DNA of 64,000 bases from Drechslerella dactyloides (taxonomy: Eukaryota; Ascomycota; Orbiliomycetes; Orbiliales; Orbiliaceae): assembly GCA_020064725.1 (NCBI GenBank), contig JAGTWJ010000019.1, positions 4,464,001 through 4,528,000 of the forward strand. Reading direction: 5' to 3'. The position numbers and the translations under genes were made by a program. Position 1 is the stretch's first letter. Every line of letters begins with the position of its first letter. This document shows, piece after piece, positions 25,601-38,378 of this stretch. The notes under the pieces were generated by a model. The model did no database searches. It was not told where the DNA came from and saw nothing but the letters and a program-made list of their open reading frames with translations.

Positions 25601-26773
25601 CCTGGCAGCCAACCAGAGCGCTTGTCCGCCCTTGCGCCCTTCCCCTTTGGGCCATAGTGGGGCTATCGACGGGTCCTGGTGCATCACTGCTTCTCCCCAC
25701 GTTCAGCTTGTGATTGGCTGCACGTCCCCGGTTACATTGCTCGAGCCCGCAGCGGTCCTAGGGAAGGCCCCTTGTCCGCCTTCCGGTTCTGCAGACTGCA
25801 GCGAACTTTATATACGCACCTTGCTACAACCATAGACACTAAACACACTGCAATTGCTATAGCATGCTATAGCTATTAGCTACTGCTATTACGAAAGAAG
25901 CATCATTAACTTAGTTGCTTATAGCTTATCTGTCTTCCGTCGACATACCATACCGATAGCAATCATATCTCCGAAGCATCGATATTTTGCTCCGCAGTGT
26001 CTCGGCCCCATTCTCGTGGATTAGCTCTGTGCCAAGCTAACTCTAGATGGACCTGGCTTATCAGCTGTCGCCATCGTGATCACGCACACGTCCATACATG
26101 TTACATACATCTGCCCGTCGCGGAGCTGGGACAGCACGCCATGCAGAGACGAATCTCAACTACCATAGGCTGTTGCACTTCGCAATTGCGCCACCGATCG
26201 AGATATCAACATATCTGGCCAAATGCACGACGGATAGCGGGGTCAAGCAATTGACCTTCTTGGGCTGGCTCGGGCGCCTATGCGTGATACACTCACTCGA
26301 CTTTCCTGCTTAACGTGTATCAGTATTGCAAATTCTTGTTCCTTAAACCCGCCGTACTATGCTGTCCCGCCCGGACGGGATCTCCTTTGAAGCTTAATCC
26401 TACCTTATAGCCACCTGAGTCACTGTTGCACCAAACGGTGACTTAAAACCCTCTGATATATCCTTCATGCATTTAAAACACGACACCAGCTCAGCTAAGC
26501 TCTGACCGGCGCACCGCTGTCCACAGGGCCTTTTAATTCTTGAAAACCCACAGAAACGAACATCTTCGCAACAAGCTAACTTTGCATGCACCTCACAGTC
26601 GGCCCAGACCCCGTGAGACCTCACCCAAACCCGCTAACGCATGATCGAGACATACGTACACGTGCAGCTACATCCATACATTTGCTCGCAATAATCCCTC
26701 AGCACATTTACGGGACCGACGGGCAGTAATAACTTACTCACCAGCAACATACTTGCTCGCCTGTCCGCTGACC
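19637..26773. other. 7.1-kb gene-free block
   Basis: Lies between the 5' end of the Myb gene and the 3' end of the malic enzyme gene. It is rich in GA, CAG and short simple repeats, with many overlapping open frames on both strands of biased composition and no domain. No convincing exon with splice sites was found. It may contain long promoter or leader sequence for the Myb gene or non-coding transcripts, but nothing in the sequence proves this. Confidence 0.5.
21351..21410 (+). repeat. CAG/TAG-type trinucleotide tract
   Basis: Imperfect (GCA)n passing into GTA and GGCAGT units over about 60 bp. It produces artificial leucine- and alanine-rich frames on the minus strand. Confidence 0.75.
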
Positions 26774-29428
26774 TCAATGGTTACTCTTCGACCCAACCTT
26801 TCCCCGCGCATCTCGCGAGGCGGACACCGCATCAACCTTCTTCAAGGTCCTGTACACGGGATCCCACATCTGCCGCTTCACCCAAACCTCCAGCTCAGCG
26901 TCATCACCTGCTGGTATCCCCTCTGCCGCTGTGGCCACGCCGTCCTCAACTGCCTTTTTGATGACGGCACATGCCACCTTCATGCTGATTTGTCTTACAT
27001 CTGCAACGTCTGGCAGCAGGCCGTTGTTGGCGTTATGGAGCGCTGGCGACTGTGCGGCGAGGGCGTGGACGGCAGAGATGAGCATGGCGTCGGAGAGCGT
27101 GCTGGCGCGGGATAAGACACAGCCGAGGCCGATGCCGGGATAGATTATGGCGTTATTGCATTCAGCTGTCGACCACTCAGTTGTCAGAATATGCTCCCAG
27201 TTCACCCGAGCTGCCGATTCCATCCTGCTAGGAGAAACACGATAACGAATTCGTGATATGCACTCACCTACGACGTACTGTCTCCCCTCAAACTCGACAG
27301 GATCGAACGGCGACCCCGTCGCAATCAGCGCCTTCCCACCACTCCACGCAAAGATGTCCTGGGGCTCTGCTTCCACTAGTCTGGTCGGATTCGAAAGCGG
27401 GAATATAATCGGGTTATCGACATGCTCGGCCATTTCCCGAACCACAGCCTCTGTAAAGGCGCCCGCGTGGGTAGACGTGCCGATGAGGACGTGCGGCTTC
27501 ACCCTGCTAATGACCTGCGCGAGGTCTCCGTGTTCTACGTCGTGAAACTCGTCGTCCGAACGGACGTATGGCCTCTGACCGTTCGTGAGCTTGTCACCCA
27601 GAGAGGAGATCAGAATGCCTGGCTTGTCGACGAGCCTGCCGTACATACACCTTCGTCAGCATTTATCCCTCTGTTGTCCTTCCGAGGTCTTGCTAAATCG
27701 CGTGAAAGACGACATATATGCGTATGTTGGTGGGAAGCAAGGGTTGCACGCACCAAATTCTCCTCGCAGCGCCGTCCTTACTCATCCCGCCAATCTCCAC
27801 CATTGCGTCCCGCACCTGATCCGCGATACCAGTCCCTGCGCTACCGGCGCCGTAAACCAGCATCCGGATCTCCTTCAGCTCCATCTTGCACACCCACGCG
27901 GCGGACAAGATGGCGGCGAGTGTCACCGCGCCGGTCCCCTGGATGTCGTCGTTGAAGCAGGGCAATTGTGGGCGGTAGATCTCGAGGAGGCGGCGGGCGT
28001 TGGTGAGGCCAAAGTCCTCGAAGTGGAGGAAGGCTTTCGGGAAGTTCTTCTGCACGGATTTGACAAATGTATCGACAAAGATATCTGTGCAGGTACGTTG
28101 TTGTGCGGCATTAGTCAATCGTGCTCTATACTATAGGATACTATATGCTTGTACTTGTATGCGCTGATACTTGGGGACGGACCGTATTGCTCTCCACGGA
28201 CGCGGTTCTTTCGAAGACCGAGATAGAGCTCGTCGTCTAGGAGTGCTTCGTTCTGTGATTACAGTCAGACCGTAGACTAGCGATGTGATATATACGTCAC
28301 TTACGTCAGTCCCGCAATCCAATGTCACACCCAGAGTTCTATTCGGGTGGATCTGATATCAATGCAGATTGTTAGCCGAGCATATCCTCCGAAACGATAG
28401 TTCATTTTAGAGATACGTGTTCTCACCCCTGCACATAATATCATCAGTGCCAACTTGGCGGTCGATATTCCAATCGATCCAACGCCCTGATCTCCAATCC
28501 CTAGTATCTAACCATGATTTGATACTCCATATCAGCTACGATTTTATAGCCAGAGCAACGCTAGGCTATGCAATATGATCCAAAGAGCAAGTGCAATTGT
28601 AAATTGCTCTTAGGCATTCAATATATAATGGTGGGCATACCTCCTCGCCGTCCGTGACGACAATGTAGTCAATGTCATCCGGATGGGCACAGCTTTCAAC
28701 CACGCTGTCGACGTCGTCGATATGTTCGATATCCAGGAAACAACCTTCAGGACGGCGGAAGAGGTGGGAGTATTTTTCTATTGCGTCGCCTTCCGTGGGC
28801 GTGTAGATTACGCTAAGCATTTCCTTGAGGTGATCTGAGATGAGCTGTAACATGCTCAAATTATATATTTGTATGATAAGTGCATGGTCAGCAAATACCC
28901 ACGCGATCAGAAAGCTTCATTATACCGATGCTGTTGAATTGAGGATTCGTGTGGTGTTTGGGGTTTGCTACTTACGCGGTAGAAGAGGACCTCGTTCTGG
29001 TCTCGTAGGCTTTGGAGGAATTGGTTCTTCGCAATAGGTGAGTCGTACGAACGGTATTGCTCATATGCGCGCTTCGTTTGCTGCTCTGTAAGTAGAAAAA
29101 AAAGTTAGATAACCTTTGTGATTGGAGGCATGCGAATTTAGTGTGCAGATATCACCTAGTGTATGCACAGCCCTGGGTAGTAAACCACCCAGCTTGAATA
29201 TTCGCCGCTCCTCAACTGTGAATGCACTGCCCTTGTTGAAGTGCGGGCTGTTGAGTAGTGCTTTTCCCTCAAGTGCGCACTCGAACTCGCGCCTGACGTT
29301 GATAGGGGATCTTGCCCGGGAGGGCCCGGCGCTATATATCCAATTATAGTTATTAGATTTTCATAAGTAGCAAATGATGATTCAAGAACCGTATCCGACT
29401 GCACATACCTAGTATTTGCGCTCGCCAT
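26774..29428 (-). CDS. Malic enzyme (NAD(P)-dependent)
   Basis: Oxidative decarboxylation of L-malate to pyruvate and CO2 with reduction of NAD(P)+. Ten exons on the minus strand, all in phase: 29428-29409, 29331-29156, 29085-28976, 28844-28641, 28507-28427, 28352-28305, 28252-28183, 28084-27754, 27635-27268 and 27165-26774 (599 residues, the usual family length). Landmarks in order: KLGGLLPRAVHT; YTPTEGDAIEKYS with the catalytic Tyr; the LGIGDQGVGSIGISTAKL signature with the catalytic Lys; metal-site residues in FEDFGLTNA and CFNDDIQGT; the nucleotide-binding GAGSAGTG; PIIFPLSNPT; and AECNNAIIYPGIGLG. The first coding exon is only 20 bp. No clear mitochondrial presequence is visible, though the N-terminus has several Arg residues. 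NAD versus NADP preference cannot be read safely. Nine introns is many for an ascomycete enzyme gene. Confidence 0.93.
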
Positions 29429-32326
29429 AGCGTTTGTAATACAATGTTCAGCTGCGTTATGCGGGGAATGGTTTTGTTGGAAGTGTGAGGTCGGTGTGTT
29501 GTCTCGTTGCACGAACTAGGTTGTTAATCATTGACGGATTGAGTAATCTTATCTTCTCAAGTCTGCTCGATGGATCGGTGGCACAGGGACGCGTGAATAC
29601 GGTACGCGTACGCATCGGGTATTTATAACCTTATGGCGACTCCAAGATCTGGCCTGGGCCGTTTTCCGAGGTCTTTCAAAAGTTATTGCCGAGTGGAGTC
29701 CCGCATGCGGAACGGCGGCCGTGACGTCAGAGGGCGGAACCTTGCGATCGGGCCGGACGACTGGAGTGGAGTGATAGTCGACCGGTGAGGGGCACGGCAT
29801 ATCTGCACCTAGGTACCTAACCGCAACTTCGGAACTCGGAACTCGGGATGAAGAAGTTTGACGCCACTTCGGATCGGGCTGCTTTACCAGACCGGGTTTG
29901 ACAAGTCGTGTGATCTCGATCCTGATATTCACAATATATGCAATATGCATTATTGCATCGACATTATAGCGTGCAGATGCCACTACATCGGCAACAGATC
30001 TAGATAGACTCTCGTCACCCTAGTAATGAATTGGCTACAAGAACCAGGCTTGTAGTTGATTTCTGTGATATTTTGCCTTTGGATAATTCTTATCTTGGGC
30101 ATCGTTACTTCTACTCTCTTCGGGTTCAGACTTCACTTAACTAGCCCCTGAAAAGTCCACGCATACTATATCAGACATTTCACATGTAGGGCGCAAGTTA
30201 TTAATGTCCGAGCTGGTGGACCTCATGCTCAGTGCTGCAGGTAGCATATAAGCAAGAGTCTACTAAATTATCGAGGTACTTATATATAATCCGATCGATT
30301 GACCTAGGATATAAGCTTAGTATTATCGTAACTAGTGCTGAATATTGAATCTCCAGCTAGTAGGTTTGCTCGGTATCGCATGCGACCTATAGAAACAGCA
30401 GACATCTTATATTTGATATTCGTCAATATTTCGCAGCGGAATTAATTGCGGAGGAAGGGTCGGTTTTGCTCAAATGTCAGGTGAAGATGGATACGCTGAT
30501 TTGAAAGCTATGAACGTAGAATATGAATATCTGTAAGCTTATGCAAATAGTACAATACACAACTATTCTCGTAAACATGAGGCCATATCAATTTCGATAT
30601 CCTTTGTAGCAGTTGCTACACAAGCGCTTAATTAGGCACCTCAACTCGAAATGTTGATACAGAGCTCTTCAACGCACAGTCTTGACCACAGAACCAAAAG
30701 TCTAGGCGAATGTTGGTCTCGCAAGTCAGACTCCAAGCTCCCCAACGGCAACCTATGCTATATATCGGTTTAGTATCATCTCCTCAAGCTTTCAGACCTA
30801 GTGCGAAGAGTATTCTGTGGGATATCTGTATATATCGTTGCACATACGTACAAATACATTGGTCTCGGGGCAGAACAGCTTAGCCGACGGAAGCTAAAGA
30901 AGGACAGTCAAAGAATTTCAATATTTGAGTACAAATGATATCATCTTTCACGAAAGTAACGTTCACCAAATCCGTATATCTGTCCGTGAGCCATCGATGA
31001 ACTACGCTGCTTGGCTCCTATGCTTGTGCACAGACGTTCGAGAATGTTATGTGATGTTTTAAGCTCGGGCTATGGCTAAGCTGCGCTAGGTCTAGCTAGC
31101 TAGCTATCATGGTCTCCATTCGCCCGACCGCCCACCGGCATCTCATCACATCTTACGTAAGACTGCGAAAGACTAAACGTAAGCATGTATCCTATCAGTA
31201 CAATATGTGATATCATGCGCACAGAGCCGTCTACGTGTTTTGTGGCTACTGATTGCATTAATATTGCACTTAATGCATATAATGGCGCAGTCATGAGCTG
31301 TGAGGCTATAGCTATTGTATTCGAGCTTCTATACCTAGCTGGCGAGAGATCACGGGCTCCAGCTGACATTACGACGACGGAGCACAAGGGGAAGCGACTA
31401 GTGTTTGAGATCACGATACAAGCCACATGGAAGAGAATCAAGATGTCTTACTACGGAGGGCCCGGTCTACGTATGCAAATCTTGGCCGCGTTAGACTAGC
31501 CCTCCCGTGCCTACCGCTTATTGATTCATGCCGTCGCATCGGCGGCGACGAGTACCCGGCCGGACTGCAGGTGGAAAAGGGATTCTCAGCTTGACAGCGA
31601 AGATCGCTATAACCTGCCTAGTTACGGGACACGGTCATGAGATATTCACGAATATGTACATATACGCCTGTCATGATCGGGGTCTTTGGCTCGGAAATCC
31701 TGTAGCGGGGCGTGCATGCGCATGCAGGATACCTCTACGTGTATACTCCGCTAGCTAAGTTTTATTGGATTGACAGGCTGCATCATGCATCGAATTTGCA
31801 TCGAATCAGTTCACCTGCAGAAAAGAAACTCGAAAGCGAGCGCGGGAAATATTTGCGCGCTGTTCGTTGCCGACATATGATCTGCGCTGCATGCACGTAA
31901 TATAGGCAGTGGAAGCAGCGCAGCCTCGCTCAAATATCGCTGCCTGCGGAACCGGTGTGCTTGCGTCCTGCAGCGGCTCGACCTGCGCTGTTTCTGCACC
32001 CGGGCTGGATTCTGCTGAGATCTTCATGTTGGTTCAATTCAACTTTAAGCGGGCGGGCGGGGCTGCGGCGTTCTTCCAGAAGGCTAGAGGAACCGGGTTA
32101 CCAAGCTTACAAAGCTAACGGCTTGTCAAGGCCATGGCGGCGGGGCACGAGCGGTGATCTTTTCTTTTTCAGAGGTATGCAGCTCACAGCAACAGCTGTC
32201 AGATACAAGCAGGTACACATGAGCTACTTTGTATGCTATGCTATGCAAGCAACATATAGCATGCGCCCCGGCGTCGAAACGCTATCGGCGGCGTATATCA
32301 TACCGCAACAGTATATCTCCTGCACA
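29429..32326. other. Gene-free stretch upstream of malic enzyme
   Basis: Promoter side of malic enzyme, then AT-rich DNA with no supportable frame. It contains one solo end of the TTGTCTCG family at 30713 and a weaker match at about 30859. The right end is the 3' flank of the GFA-like gene. Confidence 0.5.
30713..30733 (+). repeat. Solo end of the TTGTCTCG small-element family
   Basis: Reads TTGGTCTCGCAAGTCAGAC followed by TCC, with an extra G and one change relative to the consensus end. No direct repeat was seen around it. Confidence 0.5.
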
Positions 32327-33348
32327 CTAGGTTTGGAATTTCTGCAAAGCCTCGTCTCGTGCTGCCTTCTCCTTCTCTACCGCGACTTCCCAGTTCTGTC
32401 CGTCGAACGGGACGATCTTGACGGATCGGATTGTGGACCTGTCGAGGCAGCGCAGATGGATCTAAACGTTGAATGGCGCGCAGGTGTATCAGCCAAGATG
32501 TCTTGAGAGTGTGAGCGAGTCGTGGACACCCGCCCGTCGGTCGATTTCCCCAGGTTTTGTTTGCCTTTTTCCGAGGGGGGCAGCGTTGCTTACGAAGGCC
32601 CGACACTTGGGGTTTGGCAGACCGGCTGTGTCAGACCTAGGAAGGAAATACGAGGTGGGGGAGGGGAGCGGAGGGGAGGGGTAAGAATATCTGGATATAG
32701 ACGTCGGCGTGTATAGGTATATGTGCATGTGCGTATATTGAGACGGACGGGAAAACCGGAGAGGAGGAAGAGATTCCAGATTAAGCTGCGTTGGTGATGC
32801 CGAGGTAGCCTCGAATCCCAAGACTGCTTGGACGTATAGGTACATATGATGCGAGGAGGGTATTGTTTGCATGCTCCAGACTCACCGAGTATCCGTCCGG
32901 TTTGGAGCGAGGAACGTGCAGCGGGGACGCTCCGCATGTGCTGCAGAACCAGTGCTTGGCGATTCTCTTGTTGAATGTGTATTCCTTCAAGTGCTCGCGG
33001 CCCTCAAACTTTACGAGTCTGGAGCTTGGAATATCGACCCCAATCAAGCCTATTCTTGCATGTCTCTCAGCTATAAGCTCTCGGTATATTGGAATAAAAA
33101 AATGTAGTTGATTATGCACACGAGCTATTATTCCTGTGCTTATTTTTTGTGAGGGGGCGTGGGAAGCAGTAGACGCGGGGAAGCGGGTGCATGTCACCTA
33201 AGGCGTAGCAGATTGAGCAATTGCATTCGTCGAAGACGAGGTCCCGTAGGCCTTCAAAGGCAATTCTGACTAGGCCGCAGTGGCACTGGCCACTGTGTAC
33301 CACGAGATTTTCACCCTCGGGCTCGTGCGACGGGGAACCGGCCGGCAT
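32327..33348 (-). CDS. GFA / CENP-V-type zinc protein
   Basis: Member of the glutathione-dependent formaldehyde-activating enzyme (GFA, Mss4-like) fold family. Three minus-strand exons: 33348-33198, 33049-32886 and 32461-32327, joined in phase (149 residues). All seven family cysteines are present: C22 and C24 (QCHCG), C42, C44 and C47 (ECNCSIC), C86 and C89 (FCSTCG). The family sequence VPRSKPDGYS precedes the last exon (IHLRCLD). The second intron, about 420 bp, is long for this locus. Most fungal paralogues have no defined substrate, so formaldehyde detoxification should not be assumed. The start at 33348 gives a short leader before the first Cys pair. The frame is open further upstream, but the added sequence is low in similarity to the family. 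Confidence 0.87.
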
Positions 33349-36300
33349 CGTGGGGCGAGAGAAGAGGAAACGAAGGCTGACTGTGCGGTACTGGAGAGGT
33401 TGCCTTGCGGGTGGGTTCAGTGGATGGGCCGATTCCGACTCGGCTGGGTTGAAATGCATGCAAATGCGGTGACGCTTGGACGGGTAGACGGCATCTTCCT
33501 GCGTGCATGCGTGCGCTCGTGGAAGCAAGGGCGCCGATACGGCCTGCAGCCTGCATGCCGCCGCTTGGCGTCTGGGAACAAGCTTCAAGACACCGAAAAC
33601 CCGTGCCTGGGCTAGTCTCTTAACTCGCCTCGAAATAGCCACAGGAGCGCCGTGATGGGATATCTGACATCGAAGTTTGACAGGAGGGCGAAAGATCACG
33701 ACATTTCGCAAACGATCAGGCTCGTAAATTAAAGATCATTATCGGCCGCTTCGTATTCCATGTCCAAAGGGCTTCCAGGCAGCGTACTTGAGATTTTGCG
33801 AGACGGAGCTCAAGCTTTGGAGGCTTAGGTAATTCTATCAGTTCGCTAAGCCAAGACTTGTGGTCTCGCGACTGCTGTTTGAAGGCGGGTTTGGGAACTG
33901 GCGTTTACTGACCCAAACGGCACAAAAAGGCCCAACAGAGAACGATGGAACCTGACCTCCAAGTGGGGATGAAACGCGCTTCAGAAGGCAGGAGGTCATG
34001 CCTCAGCCTAAACTCATCGAGCGATCTGAAGCCAACGTAAAAACCACCGTGTATTAAAAAAAATGTTCGTCCGGTCCAGTTTCACGCCCCGAATACAGCA
34101 GGCACGAAGGGCGTTGCCAGCAGCCGTCGAAACTTCGCCAGGTTAAATTTTCCGAAATTTCAGTCCTTGATAGGCAGGCCAATCGGCTGGTGACAGGTCC
34201 GATGGCATGGTTGCGGTTGCTATTGAATCCAAACACTCACACAGGCTGATATGATGAGCAGGATGTTGCGACAGGTTGATGAGGCCGAACATTCGAAGGC
34301 GCACGTTTTGGCTGGCCGTGGTAATCACTCTATAATGATATTGCCTCCCAAGCGCATTAATGACGGCCGCGAGTCAGTTGATGGTCAACTGAAGCCATAT
34401 GCGGCCGGAGTTGCCTTGGTTCCGTGTGCTAGAGCCGTCCTTGACCGTCTCATTTCCCGGACCCAAGCCAGCGGTCGTTTCGGGTGTTTCTGGCGGGTCG
34501 AAACAGAGAGGTTACCGATCTTGGCGCCCCATAGGGTTACGCAAGCTCCAGTAAGTCTTCGAGATCGCCGTGGGGTCGGCGCCAGTCCAGTGGTTCGGAT
34601 CGAACAATGGTTATATTGTGGGCGTAGAATTGGCAGTGCCGAGAGAGATCGCAAGCGGTGGTTAACGTAGACCAGATCAAAGGGCCCGGGTATTTGGATC
34701 TGGCAACTGGATGCAGTTATCTGCCAATGATCCGGGAAGCAAGATTGCGATCGATCGCAATGCAATGCAGTGAGTGTGGGATGTTGCATGTTGAACGTTG
34801 TTGTTTTCTAGGAGTCAGCTACGCAGCGCTACTGCACGCATATGGGCGAACAGAAAATGGAAATTACCTGAATGCCGCCTGTGCACGAACACAACCAATT
34901 GCAGGACGACATTGACGCGATCAATGTCAGACGCTCGAGCCATCCATCCATCCATCAGCCAGCTAGGACAATTGAACCTCGACCTACCAACTGGAAAGAA
35001 GAGCTATTTTCGCCCCAAGGAATCATGCCTCGCGGGATGCAACGTTATCATATTCCATTATGGACATTCCGGAAGAACCACGGCCTTAGGAAGCTATTGC
35101 TACGTAACATCCAACGTGCGCAGCCGCCACACACGACACCATCGCACCTCGAGACCAACCGGGAGGCAGGAATAGCCACGATGAGAGATAATTCTCCGAT
35201 TAGATGTCAACCCGCTCATATTCCCACGGGCAACAGCTCAGCTTGATCAGCAGCTTGCGGTTCTCCTAGCGCATGCAATTTTTGGCTCGCCTTGCTGGAT
35301 CCGGCATCTGGAGTTTGCCGCATTGTCGGCAGTGGGGCCAGCCTGGCTCCTGACGACGTTTCTCGCTTCAGACCCTCGATCTGGGGTCTTGGCTGCGCCG
35401 AGTGCGTTTGGGACTGGGCCCCGGCGCCCTTCCGTTGCGTGCATGGAGTTTTCCGCGGCGTGATCAGGTTCTCAGGCAGCAGCAGCAATCAGCGCCAGCG
35501 CGATCGATAAAACCTTACCTGCATACGCTCGAAAGAAACAAATTTCATGCACCGGCCGGGGAGACGGATGGCTCCTGGTCTCTCAATCATTTACTGCTTC
35601 ACACCATTGGGCAGACTGGAAGGCTCTGCTTTTGCTCGACTCGCAGCTGCATGCAGACGAATAGCAGGGTCTGCTCGTACGCTTTGATGGCAGCAACTGC
35701 AACGGATGCGCTATCATATCGGACAGACATCATGATTCGAGATGCATGCCCGTGGGTTTGCATGCACGCATAGACAGCTGCTGCATGAATTGTTTGCTCC
35801 AACGGCGGCACCGAGCCCAGGCAACTTTAACCTTACGCTGGCGATTATATCACCCTAGGCCAGAAAGCCGGACCTGGTTACAGGCATGGCGGCAGACAAA
35901 TATTTACGCCCGTGCGATGAGTGATAAAATAAATATTATCAGCAGGCGTATAGCCCACGGATTCCCAGCTTAGAAGTCCACTGAAGCAAGCAGCGATTCG
36001 ATTAATCTATTTACTAGTAAGGTTATGAATCGAGCATTCGTAACTTGTTCCCGCACAGGCCGGCCGGCTAAGCTTGTGTGAGCCCTAAGTGCTGAAAGGC
36101 CCTCTAACTCACGCGAGCGGGCTTTAATTTACATGCCGGTTCTATTCTTGTCGACACGCACGTACGCACAGCGGCCGCCCTCGTCTAAAGCTGAACGGAA
36201 TGAAAGTGCTGTTGGCCATTGTCCGGCCCAGGGGACCCTTTCAAGTTTGTTTCGGTTCCATTAGGCGGCCAACCCTCATCTGGAGGGCAGACGAACGAAC

Positions 36301-38378
36301 ATGAGCGAGCACAATTATAACCAAATTCACGCTCGGAACTTACTTACTTACTTGGATAAAAAGGCTTGCTCCGCGTGCATGCCCGTCCGAAAGTTCTTTT
36401 AGGAGGAAGGAAAAGGCCGGTTCGATTCAACATTGTTTCTTTGGACTTTTTCTTCTTCCTTGGTTGGACGAGTAGCCGTTCTGTCGGCATCGGCCGATAT
36501 CAAGCTTCGATTCATTCCTTCCCACTGATAGTTCATTTCAAAACTGGACAGGGCCTCTTCACTCACCGGCGGACGGATTCAAAAATTTAATATAACACCG
36601 TATTATACATAATCAAACGTCGAGAAGCAGATAGGTCGACCAAGAATCCAGCAGCAGCAACAGTGGTAGCAGCAGTGGACCAGAAACGAGACGTTTCCTT
36701 TCCTTCGGCAGCCGAGTTTTGAAGAAGCTTCTTCTGTTATAACACGCTACCCCGTGCGATTCGATTTTGTCTGAAGCGGCCGCAAAGCAAAATCTGGCGC
36801 CGGGCGAGCGTTCGACTTTTGTAGCAGGCTGGCGTGTTCTGCTGCGGAGGGCGAGCTTGGAAGCGGAGGGTGAGACAAGCCGGTCGGAAGTCACCGCCTG
36901 ACATTCGGACTGATTCATGCAGCTACATTGACGCTCATTCTCATTCATTTGAATGTTCCTTTGAATTGGTCTGAGCTCCAGCAGATTCCGCCGCGATAGC
37001 ACAGTGGGTGATCGCGGCAAACCGTGTGACCGAGTTCTATTTTTCGCCGACTCGAAGGAAAGGAATACCCCCCGCAGAAGCAAGCATTCAGACGCAAAGT
37101 AAGACGCTGAATCGGATCTGGGGCAGTGTGTTGGGCTGCCACCCAGCAAGACAGCCGCGCATAGGCTCACTTCCCTCCACAGAGGACCTCGCTTCGGCTT
37201 CCTGACAGTCTTCCGTGCAGTCCTGAACGACTGATCCTTACTCGATCTTGCTCGGCGTGGAACCCACTGCGCATGAATGCGAGTGCTCACCATCACTGCT
37301 GCTATTACTATTGTGCCTATAGTACAGTCTAACCTCAGTGGTGAATAGTGAGTGCAGAGCGGTGCAAGCCGGCGGCAGCCCGAAGAACTACATGGACAGG
37401 CCTTTAAGTATAGTCCATCGGCCCGCCACTCTCCCAAGGAACCCTCCCTCCTTTCGTTTATTCAATCAAGATACCGATTTCCAATCCCGTTCGTTGTAGC
37501 TTGGAGGGGCCTTGCTGCTTCTGTGACACTGGTTTGTCCACCTTCTCATCTTCACTTCCATTCTAGCAGGGCTAGCAGCGCCAGAGCCTTCGATAGGTCT
37601 TCTGCCGCTTTTTAACCAACCCTTTTCTCTCACTTATACTTTCTTTCTTTCCTTCCTTTCTTTTCTTATATAAGCATATTATATATACTTCGGTATATCC
37701 CTCGTCCCTTTCTTCACTTGGTTGCTTGGACCTCTAATTCTACCTTTACTTTTCTTTCCCTTTACGAACATCGGCAGGCCCTTGATTTCTTTTCTTTTCC
37801 TTTCCGTCAAGCCTCAGTAAATCTTTTACTTAACGAATAAGACGGCGTCTGCTTCTGCTTCTGCTTTTGCTGTCCCGTCTCTTCACGACATACTTTACAT
37901 TGCGCCCCTCCACCGCTGAGGTCTTGTTGCTCGACCATACATTTACCCAGTTATATCTTATCCCTGGCGGACTACCTCGTCTATCCACCTATTATCTTCG
38001 TCTCTCCTCCCAGAGTCGACTTATAACGAGCCAGAAAATACCTCCCTGGATCAACAAACCTAGTCCTTGAACGCCGTTGCTCTCCAGTAAATTTCGGACA
38101 TCGCCATCGTGGTGCTGCCTTGGGACATCATTTGGAATATCTGCTATCATCCGCGGGGCTCCTCCTAGATCAGCAGACCTCACATAACCCCTTTGTTGGA
38201 AGACCCGAACGACCAGCGTCTGGCTCTACGATAGCTCTATACAAGCAGCATAGCTTGCTACTTGAACAATAGTCCTATCTATAGCTTCTGTCTTGATTTA
38301 GCTCCCGGTATTCTGGAACTGGCAGATATATATCATCCAAAGTCTATTGAGTACTAGCTTTGTTTCTACCCCTCCAAA
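33349..38378. other. Gene-free stretch and long leader of the second Myb gene
   Basis: No supportable gene. A 274-codon frame at 36613-37437 (minus) begins at TTG and has no recognisable domain. The last 700 bp before 38379 is strongly pyrimidine-rich and looks like the promoter and leader of the Myb-like gene at 38379. Confidence 0.5.
37617..37870 (+). promoter_or_regulatory. CT-rich promoter tract with TATA-like element
   Basis: A run dominated by C and T (many TTTCTTTCC-type units), with an AT element reading CTTATATAAGCATATTATAT at about 37665-37685. CT tracts close to the transcription start are common in filamentous fungal promoters. It lies 500-760 bp before the ATG at 38379, which implies a long 5' leader. 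Confidence 0.45.

Noticed and set aside
36613..37437. 274-codon open frame on the minus strand
   Set aside because: It begins at TTG with no ATG at the edge, shows no domain, and lies in the leader/promoter region of the plus-strand Myb-like gene.
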